A stretch of DNA of 27,835 bases from Reclinomonas americana ATCC 50394 (lineage: Eukaryota; Jakobida; Jakobea; Jakobida), in assembly GCA_048213135.1 (NCBI GenBank), contig PS015177.1, forward strand, positions 5,393 through 33,227, read 5' to 3'. Shown here in pieces: positions 10,411 to 20,522 of this stretch. The notes beneath the pieces are model-generated. The model was not told where the DNA came from and ran no database searches. It was given only the letters and a program-made list of their open reading frames with translations. The stretch's first letter is position 1. Each line of letters opens with the position of its first letter. The translations under genes were made by a program, and so were the position numbers.

Positions 10411-11082
10411 ATGGACGACTCTCTCCTCCTCAACCCCACTCCACAGGTGGTGGATCGCAGCACACGCGAGCTGCCCTCCGACACACGACATCCCAATCAC
10501 CATCCCAACGCAGCCATTGATCCGTGGGAAGTCTATGGTAACGCGCACGCATGAGAACGAGAGGAAAGAAAGAGAGACACTGACGACGAGTGGCATGCAG
10601 ACGTGATTCGTCGCATTCGCGATCCCGAGCACTTGCACTACTCGTTGGAGGATCTGTCTGTGTTGGACGAGAAGGCAAGAGACGCACGCACTCTCTCCTC
10701 TGCTTCACATGCCACTCACTCACTCGCATACAGTGGGTGGGCACGGGATCCGATTTCTCTCCGCACGACGTGTGCATCTCGTTCAAGCCGACCACGCGAC
10801 GCTGCTCACTCGCCACCACCATTGGACTGTGCATTCGTGTCAAGCTGGAGAGGTACTTGGGTCGCGCGTTCAAGATCGACTTGCGCCTCGTGCCGGACTC
10901 GCACGATGCAGCTGCCGATGGTTTGTTAATTGCAGCTTCTTTCCCCCATGGCCAATTGCAAGCTGCGTTGACTGAGGGCAAACATGGCAGTGGAACGGCA
11001 GATCAATGACAAGGAACGTGTGGCGGCGGCCATGGAGATGGACGGGCTGGCGGAGCTGGTGGAGCAGTGCATCGGTGACTGA
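10411..11082 (+). CDS. CIAO2: CIAO2/MIP18 family cytosolic Fe-S assembly factor
   Basis: CIAO2 (FAM96/MIP18, DUF59-type fold) is part of the targeting complex, with CIAO1 and MMS19, that delivers Fe-S clusters to cytosolic and nuclear proteins. Four exons (10411-10537, 10601-10674, 10734-10920 and 10991-11082) join in phase to 159 residues (human CIAO2B has 163). Visible family features are NPTPQVVDR near the start, DVIRRIRDPEH, SLEDLSVLDE, the core FKPTTRRCSLATTIGLCIRV with the conserved cysteine at about residue 91, and the ending INDKERVAAAMEMDGLAELV. The start is the first ATG in frame with this pattern. Intron 2 begins GCAAGA after AAG, so it is a GC-AG intron; no GT donor there keeps the family alignment. 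The gene starts 81 bp after the FHA gene's stop and ends about 100 bp before the next gene. Confidence 0.93.
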
Positions 11083-11183
11083 GACATTTGGTTGCAACTT
11101 CGAGACTTTTCCGCGATTCGCAGCTGTGCACGTGGCGGAGCAGTCGCCCAGCTGCTTGCATTGCGCAGTTGCCATCTGTGCGA

Positions 11184-11667
11184 ATGCGAGGGGAAACCTC
11201 AGTGGAGCTGCATTTGGATCCAGCGAAGGTGGGAGCCACATTTAGATCCTGTCGGTGAGGACATTTAGCGCGCGCGACAGGCGCTCGTTTCGTTCACAAC
11301 TCGTTCTGAGAGAGCACACACACACACCCTTCCCTCCTCCGCCCTCCTTCCCCACCCCAGCAGCACAATGGAGTCAGCCTCTGTCGACCTCTTTGATGTG
11401 CGCAAGGAGCGCGATGCTCCGCGCAAGGACAGGTACCGCAACGGCGGAAAACACGCCTGCCATCGCTCCGTCTCCTACAAGAGCCCGCACTCGCGATGGG
11501 GCCGGCGGAGTTCGGATGGCCGTCGCAGCAACCGCGCCCTCCACGATCGGATGCTCCACGATGAGCGGCGCACTCACCTGCGCGACCTGGTGCGCGATGT
11601 GGGCAGCGTCGACGCCGCCTACAACGTGCCTATGGTGGCCCGCATCATGTCGCCGGACCGCTACTAA
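11184..11667 (+). CDS. Small basic protein, function unknown
   Basis: The clear part is one exon open from 11361 to the TAA at 11665-11667, including ATG at 11368 (99 residues from there). A better model adds an exon 11184-11254 (MRGETSVELHLDPAK...) that joins through a G|GTGAGG donor and CCCCAG acceptor, in phase, to give 125 residues. The protein is rich in Arg, Asp and Ser, with a segment PHSRWGRRSSDGRRSNRALH and an ending VPMVARIMSPDRY. There is no signal peptide, membrane segment or family I recognise. Codon choice (C/G-ending codons) resembles the neighbouring real genes rather than the repeats. It lies between CIAO2 and the kinesin on the same strand. If the first exon is wrong, the gene starts at 11368. 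Confidence 0.55.
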
Positions 11668-12219
11668 ACAGTGCAGGTCGTTGACGATCTGCATGCAAAG
11701 CCTTCCGGATCTACGTCGGTGAGATAGTGCGTCAATCGACACTTTCTTGATGATTCATGCATGTACAACGCGCCTCGTAGCGTCGCGAATCGATGAATAA
11801 ATGATAGCGCGCAATGTGGCAACGCACAACATGCAGGTGGCCTTGCAATTACCAGCCAGCACAAGGTCGCACGTGATCGGACACTTCGATATCTTTCTGC
11901 CTCAGCTTCTCCGCTCAAGCTACCAGCTTCCTACTTCTCACATTCTCCTCTCTCACATAATCACTCTCATTTACCTCGGAACAACTTGCACTCTTTTCTC
12001 GTTGGAACAAACGGCATGATGCGCGACGTCGCACGTGCCCGATTGATCAACGGACATCAATATGACAAACCTCCGATTTCTCTCGTGTTGAAACGCACAG
12101 AGACACACATACTCGCACAGCCTTGATTGGTGTTTACAGAGGGAAAAAGAAGAAAAGCGTGCGCGTGACTGCACGAGAAGCAAGGAGAAAAGAGAAAGAA
12201 AAGAAAAACTTGACAAATC
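11668..12219. other. Intergenic region upstream of the kinesin gene
   Basis: This 552 bp stretch has no open frame that I can tie to splice sites or a family. It contains AATAAA at 11796-11801, about 130 bp after the preceding stop codon, which could be a poly(A) signal but has no other support. A purine-rich run (12136-12210) lies just before the kinesin start. Confidence 0.6.
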
Positions 12220-15200
12220 ATGTCGGGCGATAGTGTGCACGTCGCTGTGCGTGTGCGCCCTTTCAATGAGCGTGAGATCAACATGGGAGTTGCGTCTCTT
12301 ACACACACACACTCACACACATACACACACACGCGGACACGAAAGAGAAAAGAGTGAGTGAGTGGCGCGTGTCTGCTCACTAGGTTGACATCGCACACAC
12401 ACACACTCTCTCCTCCTTTCTCTCTCTCTCTCACANNNNNNNNNNNNNNNNNNNNAGGAGGAGGAGGAGGAGAAGGAGGAGGAAGGAGAGAGGCTGTGAG
12501 GAGATAGAGAAGGAGAGGAAGACAAGGAGAAGAAGAAGAAGAGGAGGAAGAGGAGGAGGAGGAAGAGGAAGGAGAGAGAGGCTGCGAGGGCAGGAGAGCG
12601 AGGCAAAGGAGAGCTCTGTGAGGGCAGAAGAGATGGGGTGTTGAAGACAGGAAGGAGAAGAGCTGAGAGAGGTAGAGCGTTACCTGGGTTGTCGGGGTTG
12701 AAAATGCGCGTGGTGACACCATCGGAGGGCATCTCGATGCACAAGTGAGCCTGCGGAAGCGATAAGAGAGAAAACATGAGTGAGTGTGATTGTTGGACAA
12801 CACAATGAGTTGTCGGTTGATGATTGTGAATGACTTTGACTTGGAAAGTGAGTGTGCGTGTGTGTGACTGAGTGTGTGTGTGNNNNNNNNNNNNNNNNNN
12901 NNNNNNNNNNNNNNNNNNNNNNNNNNNNNNNNNNNNNNNNNNNNNNNNNNNNNNNNNNNNNNNNNNNNNNNNNNNNNNNNNNNNNNNNNNNNNNNNNNNN
13001 NNNNNNNNNNNNNNNNNNNNNNNNNNNNNNNNNNNNNNNNNNNNNNNNNNNNNNNNNNNNNNNNNNNNNNNNNNNNNNNNNNNNNNNNNNNNNNNNNNNN
13101 NNNNNNNNNNNNNNNNNNNNNNNNNNNNNNNNNNNNNNNNNNNNNNNNNNNNNNNNNNNNNNNNNNNNNNNNNNNNNNNNNNNNNNNNNNNNNNNNNNNN
13201 NNNNNNNNNNNNNNNNNNNNNNNNNNNNNNNNNNNNNNNNNNNNNNNNNNNNNNNNNNNNNNNNNNNNNNNNNNNNNNNNNNNNNNNNNNNNNNNNNNNN
13301 NNNNNNNNNNNNNNNNNNNNNNNNNNNNNNNNNNNNNNNNNNNNNNNNNNNNNNNNNNNNNNNNNNNNNNNNNNNNNNNNNNNNNNNNNNNNNNNNNNNN
13401 NNNNNNNNNNNNNNNNNNNNNNNNNNNNNNNNNNNNNNNNNNNNNNNNNNNNNNNNNNNNNNNNNNNNNNNNNNNNNNNNNNNNNNNNNNNNNNNNNNNN
13501 NNNNNNNNNNNNNNNNNNNNNNNNNNNNNNNNNNNNNNNNNNNNNNNNNNNNNNNNNNNNNNNNNNNNNNNNNNNNNNNNNNNNNNNNNNNNNNNNNNNN
13601 NNNNNNNNNNNNNNNNNNNNNNNNNNNNNNNNNNNNNNNNNNNNNNNNNNNNNNNNNNNNNNNNNNNNNNNNNNNNNNNNNNNNNNNNNNNNNNNNNNNN
13701 NNNNNNNNNNNNNNNNNNNNNNNNNNNNNNNNNNNNNNNNNNNNNNNNNNNNNNNNNNNNNNNNNNNNNNNNNNNNNNNNNNNNNNNNNNNNNNNNNNNN
13801 NNNNNNNNNNNNNNNNNNNNNNNNNNNNNNNNNNNNNNNNNNNNNNNNNNNNNNNNNNNNNNNNNNNNNNNNNNNCTCCTTCTCTTCCTCCTCCTCCTCA
13901 TCTTCCTCTTCTTCTTCTCCTTGTCCTCCTCCTCTTCCTTCTCCTCCTTCTCCTCCTCCTCCTCCATCTCCTCTCTCCCTCCTCACCCTGCCTTCCTATC
14001 CCGTTCTCACTCCCTCGTGCCTCCAGAGGAACCACCTCGCAGCTTTGTGTTTGACCACTCGTACTGGAGCCACGATCCGGCGAGCGGGGCGTTTGCCAAC
14101 CAAGACAAGGTCTTCAACGATCTCGGAACGCTGGTGCTCGATAATGCCGTCGCCGGCTTCAACAGCTCGTTGTTTGCCTATGGGCAGGTGCGTGTAAGTG
14201 GGGAAAGAGAGACTGTTGCCTTGTCGTGATGTGCTCACTGGTTGTTGTTGTTGTTGTTGTAGACTGGCTCTGGCAAGTCGTACAGTATGGTCGGCTACGG
14301 TCCCGATCGTGGTATCATTCCGAGGGTTCGTCTTTGTGTATGTAAGCGATGTGTGACTTGCCTGTCGCTGATGATTTGGTGCGTGATCAGGCGTGCGAGG
14401 ATCTCTTCCGACGCATCAACGCCAACGGGAACCCCAACCTCGATTTCCGAGTCGGTTTGTGCATGTGTGCTGCACTTTGTTTTCCACCTCTCCTCTCACC
14501 CATCCATCCCCCACCAGAATGCTCCATGATGGAAATCTACAATGAGCAATGTCGCGATCTGCTCGACCCCTCAGCAAAGAAGGTATTGCAGACACAACCA
14601 TTGTCTTCACGCCAGCAAATCACTCACTTGTCTGCACGCAGGGCGCCCTCCGTGTGCGTGAGCACCCCAAGACCGGCCCCTACGTTGCGTCCGTCTTTTT
14701 TCCTTCTTCCTCCAGCTGTTCACTCACGTTCCCCTTTTTCCTCGTCTAGGTGGAGGACCTGTCATTGCTGCTCGTCGAAGACTACCAGCAAATCGAGCGT
14801 GCCATGGAGGAGGGCTCCAAGGCCCGTACCATTGGCTCCACCAACATGAACAAGACCTCGTCGCGTGCGCACACCCTCTTCCAGATCATCTTCACGGTGA
14901 CGGAGACGGATCCGGTGGTGAAGAAGTCACACAACACAGTCTCCAAGATCAACCTGGTCGATCTGGCCGGTAGTGAGCGTGCCAACGCCACCGGCGCCAC
15001 GGGCGATCGTTTGAAGGTTCCTTCGCCAAGCATTCCGTCTGTACAAGCAATCGTGGCACTCATCATTCTCTTCTCTCTCTCTCTCTTCCCTCTCCTCCCT
15101 CTCCTCCCTCTCCTCCCTCTCCTCCCTCTCCTCCCTCNNNNNNNNNNNNNNNNNNNNNNNNNNNNNNNNNNNNNNNNNNNNNNNNNNNNNNNNNNNNNNN

Positions 15201-18200
15201 NNNNNNNNNNNNNNNNNNNNNNNNNNNNNNNNNNNNNNNNNNNNNNNNNNNNNNNNNNNNNNNNNNNNNNNNNNNNNNNNNNNNNNNNNNNNNNNNNNNN
15301 NNNNNNNNNNNNNNNNNNNNNNNNNNNNNNNNNNNNNNNNNNNNNNNNNNNNNNNNNNNNNNNNNNNNNNNNNNNNNNNNNNNNNNNNNNNNNNNNNNNN
15401 NNNNNNNNNNNNNNNNNNNNNNNNNNNNNNNNNNNNNNNNNNNNNNNNNNNNNNNNNNNNNNNNNNNNNNNNNNNNNNNNNNNNNNNNNNNNNNNNNNNN
15501 NNNNNNNNNNNNNNNNNNNNNNNNNNNNNNNNNNNNNNNNNNNNNNNNNNNNNNNNNNNNNNNNNNNNNNNNNNNNNNNNNNNNNNNNNNNNNNNNNNNN
15601 NNNNNNNNNNNNNNNNNNNNNNNNNNNNNNNNNNNNNNNNNNNNNNNNNNCCTCTTCCTCTTCCCTCTTCCTCTTCCCTCTTCCCTCTTCCCTCTTCCCT
15701 CTTCCCTCTTCCCTCTTCCCTCTCCCCTCTCCCTCTCCCTCTCCCTTTCTCCTCACAGGAAGGATGCGCCATTAACCAGTCGCTCACCAGTCTCGGTAAG
15801 GTCATTCACGCTCTGGCCGAGAAGGCCAACGGCAAGGGCAAGGTTCGCACGCCTTTTTCCCTTCCTCCTTTCCTCCTTTCCACCTCCTTCTCACCCCCCC
15901 CCCTCTTCCTCACACAGGTGGTAGTGCCGTACCGTGAGTCGGTGCTGACGTGGCTGCTGAAGGAGTCGCTCGGCGGTAACGCGCGTACCATTATGATTGC
16001 TGCGCTGTCGCCCGCCTCGGTCAACTACGACGAGACGCTGTCGACGCTGCGCTACGCCAACTCGGCCAAGCAGATTCGCAACTGCGCCGTCAAGAACGAG
16101 GACCCGCAAGCCAAGCTCATTCGCGAGCTGCGCGAGGAAATTGACCGCCTCAAGGCTCAGCTCGGCAGTTCGTAACACCTCTTCTTCTCTTTTATTTTTC
16201 GACCCTCCAGCTCAATGCACCCGTCTTTAGCAGGTGGCGCAAGCGGCGGTGCGAGTTCGTCGAGCGGCAGCGGTGGAGCTCCTGACGAGGTCAATGCTCT
16301 GCGCGACCAGCTGTTGCAGTCGGAGAAGATTATTGAGCAGCTGCGCATGACCACGGACGAGCGCCGTGCTCTGACTCACGCCATCAACAACAACCGTGAG
16401 CAGCAGTTTGCCGAGGTGCGTCTGAACGGAGTTGATGGCATGCGAGAGATAATAGCATGTCTCACAGCGTGATTTGTTTTTCTCGATCACAGGCTGGTCT
16501 GCTGTCGCTGGGCGGCGACCCGAAGACCACGCCGCACCTCGTCAACCTGAACGAGGACCCGCTGATGTCGGAGAGTCTGATTTACTTTATCAAGGAATCC
16601 GGTGCCACGGTGATTGGCAAGAAGACTGAGGTAAGTCGCTCAATACTTTTGTTCTTCACAGTTTTGAGATGATGCTAATCAAGTTGCCTTCTTCTCGCAG
16701 GCTTCGATGGTCGACATTGAGCTCAGCGGCGTGTCCATTAGCGCGCAGCACTGTCAGATTGTGTCCGAGGAGGGCGAGTGCTACATTGAGGCGCTGACCT
16801 CCGAGGAAAAGTACAAGACATTTGTCAACGGCAAGCGTGTGGAGCAGCGCACTCCCATTACGCAGGTACGTCGTCGTGCTCGCTCTGTGCGTGTCTCTGA
16901 AGTGCATGTGCACTCACGGTGGTGGGAGTGAACAGGGCACGCGTATCATTATCGGTACCAACCACGTGTTCCGCTTCAACCATCCGGTGCACGCGGCGCG
17001 TTTGAAGGCCGAGCGCGAGGCACGCGGTGGCGAGGAGGCTGCCAAGGAGCCGGAGACGTTTGACTGGGACTACGCGCAAAAGGTCTGTTCTGCAGCTCTT
17101 GCTCGCCATGTGAAGGTTATGTGTGTGGCTCACTGGGCGGTCTGGTGACCTCCGTGTACAGGAATTGCTGAAGGAGCAAGGTTTCGTCGATCCCGAGGAG
17201 CTGCAGCGCCAGATCATGGAGGAGAAGGAGAAGGCGCGTCATGCTCTCGAGGAGGAGATGAAACGCAAGCTGCAGCAGCAGGAGGCCGAGATGAAGATCA
17301 AGGAGGATGAGATGCGCAAGGCGTTTGAGGCCGAGATGGCGAACAAGGCCAACTCGCAAGAGGAGCTGGTTCGATGACGCGAGAAACGCTCCGTGTATTT
17401 TCCCGTCGTTGTTGCTAACACCGCCCAATACAACACACAGAACAAGCTCGAGGAGCAATTCAAGCGCCAGCAAAAGGAGCTGGAGGAGAAGAACCGCAAG
17501 CTGGAAGAGGACTTGAAGAACCAGCAAGTTACACAGATGCGCATTGAGGAGCAGAAGGCGCAGGAGAAGATGGAGCGCACGCGCGCCGAGGAGAAGCTGC
17601 TCAAGGTTTGCGTCGAGAGAGCGTCCCCTCGCTCTTCTCCGATTCGGAGTTCTTACGTGACTCGCCACAGCTCATCCCGTTGGTGCAAACGGCCAATGCG
17701 TGGGCCGAGGAACTGCGCCGACCGGTGCGCTTCGAGACGCGCATGAAGGCCAATGCCGAGAGCATTGCTGGCGGCTCGCTGGCTGGCGGCTTCACGTTTG
17801 GCCGACGAGTGCGTCCTGAATGAGTTGTTTTTGTGTTGCCTCGTCTTCATTCGCTAACTGGTGCGTGTGTGTCTGCAGGCGGAAGTGTGCGTCGACGTGC
17901 ACAAGCTGTGGTGCGACAACGTGGCCACCTGGGCATACGACAAGTTCGAGAACCGCTACTACCTCATGCAGCAGACCTACGAAGCCGTGACCGAGGCCAT
18001 TCGCAACGGCACGCCATACAACCTGCCGCTGGCCGAGGACCCGTTCTACGACCCGCCTGAGCATCAGGTCATTGGCACGGCCATGGTGTACCTGCGCTTT
18101 GTGGCGCACAATATGGACATTTCGGAGACGTACCCACTCATTCAGGGCACGAAGGACAAGGGCACGCTGTCTGTGGAAATGTTGCGTCTCCACTCTCCTC

Positions 18201-19195
18201 CTCCCTTGTCTTCCCTCTGTGCTATCCAGCGACTGACGATGATGACCGCAGTACGCCGGTAACACCCGACGGTGATACCGACGGAGTGGAGATGGTGGAG
18301 GAACCCAAGGAGCTTATTGGCCAGCGCATTGACTTTGACTTGAAGGTGCACTCGGCAGCCGGCCTGGATCCGCAGTTGGCCAACGATGTGTACGTGTCGT
18401 ACAAGTTCTACCTGGACGACAGGGAGCATGCGACCAAGGTTCGTGTGTGTGTGTGTGTGTGCGTGTGCATCAGAGTTTATCGCGGCGGTGCTCACTGCGT
18501 TGGTGAGCAGCAAGTGCAAGGCACCAACCCGACATTCGACCACTCGGAGCACTTCACGTTCGATCCGGTCACCGAGGGTCTCATCGAGTACCTGTTTGAG
18601 AGTGCGGTGGTGTTCCAGCTGTGGGGTCACGTGCAAGAGTCGTCCACGCCGTCCGAGATTCGCGTCAATATGGATGGCGCGACTGTCGGCAGCGACATTG
18701 CGATTGTGCAGGCACCAAGTGCGTCGCCCGCGTGATGCATGTGGTCCACTCATGGGTCTGACACTGGAATGTTTTGTTGTGCAGGCTCCGCACAAAACTC
18801 GTCTCGCAACGGACCCCGCCACCAGGCCGTGTCATCGGTCGGCGGTGTGGGGGCCCTGGCAGCTGCGGAGGAGAAGCGCAAGCTGGATATGGAGCGCGAG
18901 CAGCTGAAGAAGGAGAAGGGTGCGTGTGGTGTGATGTCGTCGACTTGGGGAACTCACTGTCCTCACCCCTCTCTGTGATATGTAGAGCGTCTTGAGGCCG
19001 ATCGCCGCGAAGTCGAAGAAGCCAAGAAACGAGCCAGTGAGTCGGGTGCGCGCGGCCCAAAGCTGCATCGCTCTGTTGTGTTGCACACTGCTGACCCATT
19101 CTTCGTCTCCTTGCTCAGCTGCCGCCGCCGAGGCCAGTGCCAAGCAGGTGCACTTTGTGCCGCAGCCGGCGCCAGCAGAAGTGCCCGAGGATGTG
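12220..19195 (+). CDS. Kinesin-3 family motor (KIF1/Unc-104 type)
   Basis: Kinesin-3 motors carry vesicles or membranes to microtubule plus ends. Plus-strand exons: 12220-12288, 14027-14187, 14263-14325, 14391-14454, 14518-14582, 14642-14683, 14750-15016, 15759-15842, 15918-16167, 16234-16415, 16493-16630, 16701-16865, 16936-17082, 17162-17368, 17441-17605, 17671-17808, 17879-18180, 18252-18438, 18511-18718, 18785-18919, 18986-19036 and 19119-19195. Exon 2 is at 12684-12750 on the minus strand (see that entry). Together they give 1,078 residues without a stop. The motor starts [15 protein letters not shown]-loop GQTGSGKSY is at about 98-106, switch I NKTSSRAH at 211-218 (usual SSRSH has A here), switch II DLAGSE at 248-253, and a short lysine-poor K-loop precedes [12 protein letters not shown]. 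An FHA domain follows (about 445-570, with [15 protein letters not shown] and HVFRFNHP), then coiled coil, a KIF1B-like region ([19 protein letters not shown]), a C2-like KIF1-associated region, and a final coiled coil. The C-terminus is past a gap. Confidence 0.95.
12684..12750 (-). CDS. Kinesin-3 exon 2, on an inverted contig
   Basis: Reading the minus strand, a CCGCAG acceptor is followed by 67 nt encoding [20 protein letters not shown] plus NP and one leftover G, then a GTAACG donor. This is the kinesin-3 strand between [10 protein letters not shown] and the FDHSYWSH motif (KIF1A has an equivalent CIIQM...NP segment). The phase fits: exon 1 (12220-12288) ends on a codon boundary, and the leftover G joins AG at 14027 to make the first codon of the following exon. 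The contig holding it, 12456-12882, is bounded by N gaps on both sides, so a scaffolding inversion explains the strand. Confidence 0.9.
12883..13875. other. Assembly gap (993 N) within a kinesin intron
   Basis: The gap separates the inverted exon-2 contig from exon 3. Flanks are GT-rich on the left and CTC-rich on the right. Turning the left contig around would place its CTC-rich end beside the CTC-rich right flank. A second kinesin intron gap is at 15138-15650 (513 N), also within CCTCTC repeats. Confidence 0.95.
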
Positions 19196-19297
19196 GTGCG
19201 TTTACTGGACACTCTATCTCTTTCCGTCACTCTCTGCCTCGATCTTCTCTCAACCCTCCCCTCNNNNNNNNNNNNNNNNNNNNTTTCGTTCTCAGTG

Positions 19298-19563
19298 TTA
19301 CATGACAGAGCAGGCCTTGGACTTGCCGACGCCGCCAAAGTCGAGGCTGCTGGACGGTGAACCGGGCACGGCGACGGCTGCGGGAGCGGTGGCGGCCGCT
19401 GCGGGCGAGGCCGGGGTGCCGATCTTGCTCGTGCCTTGGGCGGCGAGCTGAGCGCGCAGCGCGGCGAGCTCGGCTTCCAGTCGTGCGCGTGCCTCCATGG
19501 CTTCGCGTGCCTCGCGTTCCTTGGTGGCTGCACGCTCCTCGGCGTCGCGCAGACGACGTGCCT
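19298..19563 (-). CDS. Coiled-coil C-terminus with CaaX box, probably the kinesin-3 end
   Basis: The minus strand of contig 19284-19563 is open from its edge to a TAA at 19298-19300. It encodes an Arg/Glu/Ala-rich coiled coil (EERAATKEREAREAMEARAR), a Pro/Ala linker and the ending GKSKACSVM. C-S-V-M is a classic CaaX prenylation signal; methionine at the last position usually favours farnesylation. The contig is bounded by a 20-N gap and an 819-N gap. The kinesin just upstream has no stop at 19195 and ends in a similar E/A/K-rich coiled coil, and the earlier small contig in this gene is demonstrably reversed. The simplest reading is a second reversed contig carrying the kinesin C-terminus. 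The alternative is the 3' end of a separate minus-strand gene hidden in the 819-N gap. Confidence 0.6.
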
Positions 19564-20382
19564 NNNNNNNNNNNNNNNNNNNNNNNNNNNNNNNNNNNNN
19601 NNNNNNNNNNNNNNNNNNNNNNNNNNNNNNNNNNNNNNNNNNNNNNNNNNNNNNNNNNNNNNNNNNNNNNNNNNNNNNNNNNNNNNNNNNNNNNNNNNNN
19701 NNNNNNNNNNNNNNNNNNNNNNNNNNNNNNNNNNNNNNNNNNNNNNNNNNNNNNNNNNNNNNNNNNNNNNNNNNNNNNNNNNNNNNNNNNNNNNNNNNNN
19801 NNNNNNNNNNNNNNNNNNNNNNNNNNNNNNNNNNNNNNNNNNNNNNNNNNNNNNNNNNNNNNNNNNNNNNNNNNNNNNNNNNNNNNNNNNNNNNNNNNNN
19901 NNNNNNNNNNNNNNNNNNNNNNNNNNNNNNNNNNNNNNNNNNNNNNNNNNNNNNNNNNNNNNNNNNNNNNNNNNNNNNNNNNNNNNNNNNNNNNNNNNNN
20001 NNNNNNNNNNNNNNNNNNNNNNNNNNNNNNNNNNNNNNNNNNNNNNNNNNNNNNNNNNNNNNNNNNNNNNNNNNNNNNNNNNNNNNNNNNNNNNNNNNNN
20101 NNNNNNNNNNNNNNNNNNNNNNNNNNNNNNNNNNNNNNNNNNNNNNNNNNNNNNNNNNNNNNNNNNNNNNNNNNNNNNNNNNNNNNNNNNNNNNNNNNNN
20201 NNNNNNNNNNNNNNNNNNNNNNNNNNNNNNNNNNNNNNNNNNNNNNNNNNNNNNNNNNNNNNNNNNNNNNNNNNNNNNNNNNNNNNNNNNNNNNNNNNNN
20301 NNNNNNNNNNNNNNNNNNNNNNNNNNNNNNNNNNNNNNNNNNNNNNNNNNNNNNNNNNNNNNNNNNNNNNNNNNNNNNNNNN
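19564..20382. other. Assembly gap (819 N) between kinesin and DOPA dioxygenase genes
   Basis: This unsequenced stretch could hold kinesin 3' sequence, the kinesin's 3' untranslated region, or a small gene. The right flank is a GGA-rich run. Confidence 0.95.
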
Positions 20383-20522
20383 GAGGAGGAAGGAGAGGAG
20401 AGAACGAAAAATACTGTTGTGAATATTCCGATCATTGATTGCTTGTATTCATTCATCGTTTCATGCGCGCTGTTGTTGTTGCTGTTGCTGTGAGTGCTGT
20501 CGCTCTTTTGCTCTCTGTGCTC

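Noticed and set aside
11796-11801. AATAAA as poly(A) signal for the orphan gene
   Set aside because: It is about 130 bp past the stop codon and no similar hexamer lies at matching distance after the other genes; chance is likely.
12684-12750. Trans-splicing or a true genomic inversion of kinesin exon 2
   Set aside because: Both contig edges are N gaps and flipping makes repeat edges continuous, so a scaffolding error is simpler. It is not excluded without reads.
12057-13967. Very long minus-strand open frame through the N run
   Set aside because: Its length comes from translating N as open sequence; the ends are CT-rich or CTC-rich repeats. The only real coding in it is the 67-nt kinesin exon.
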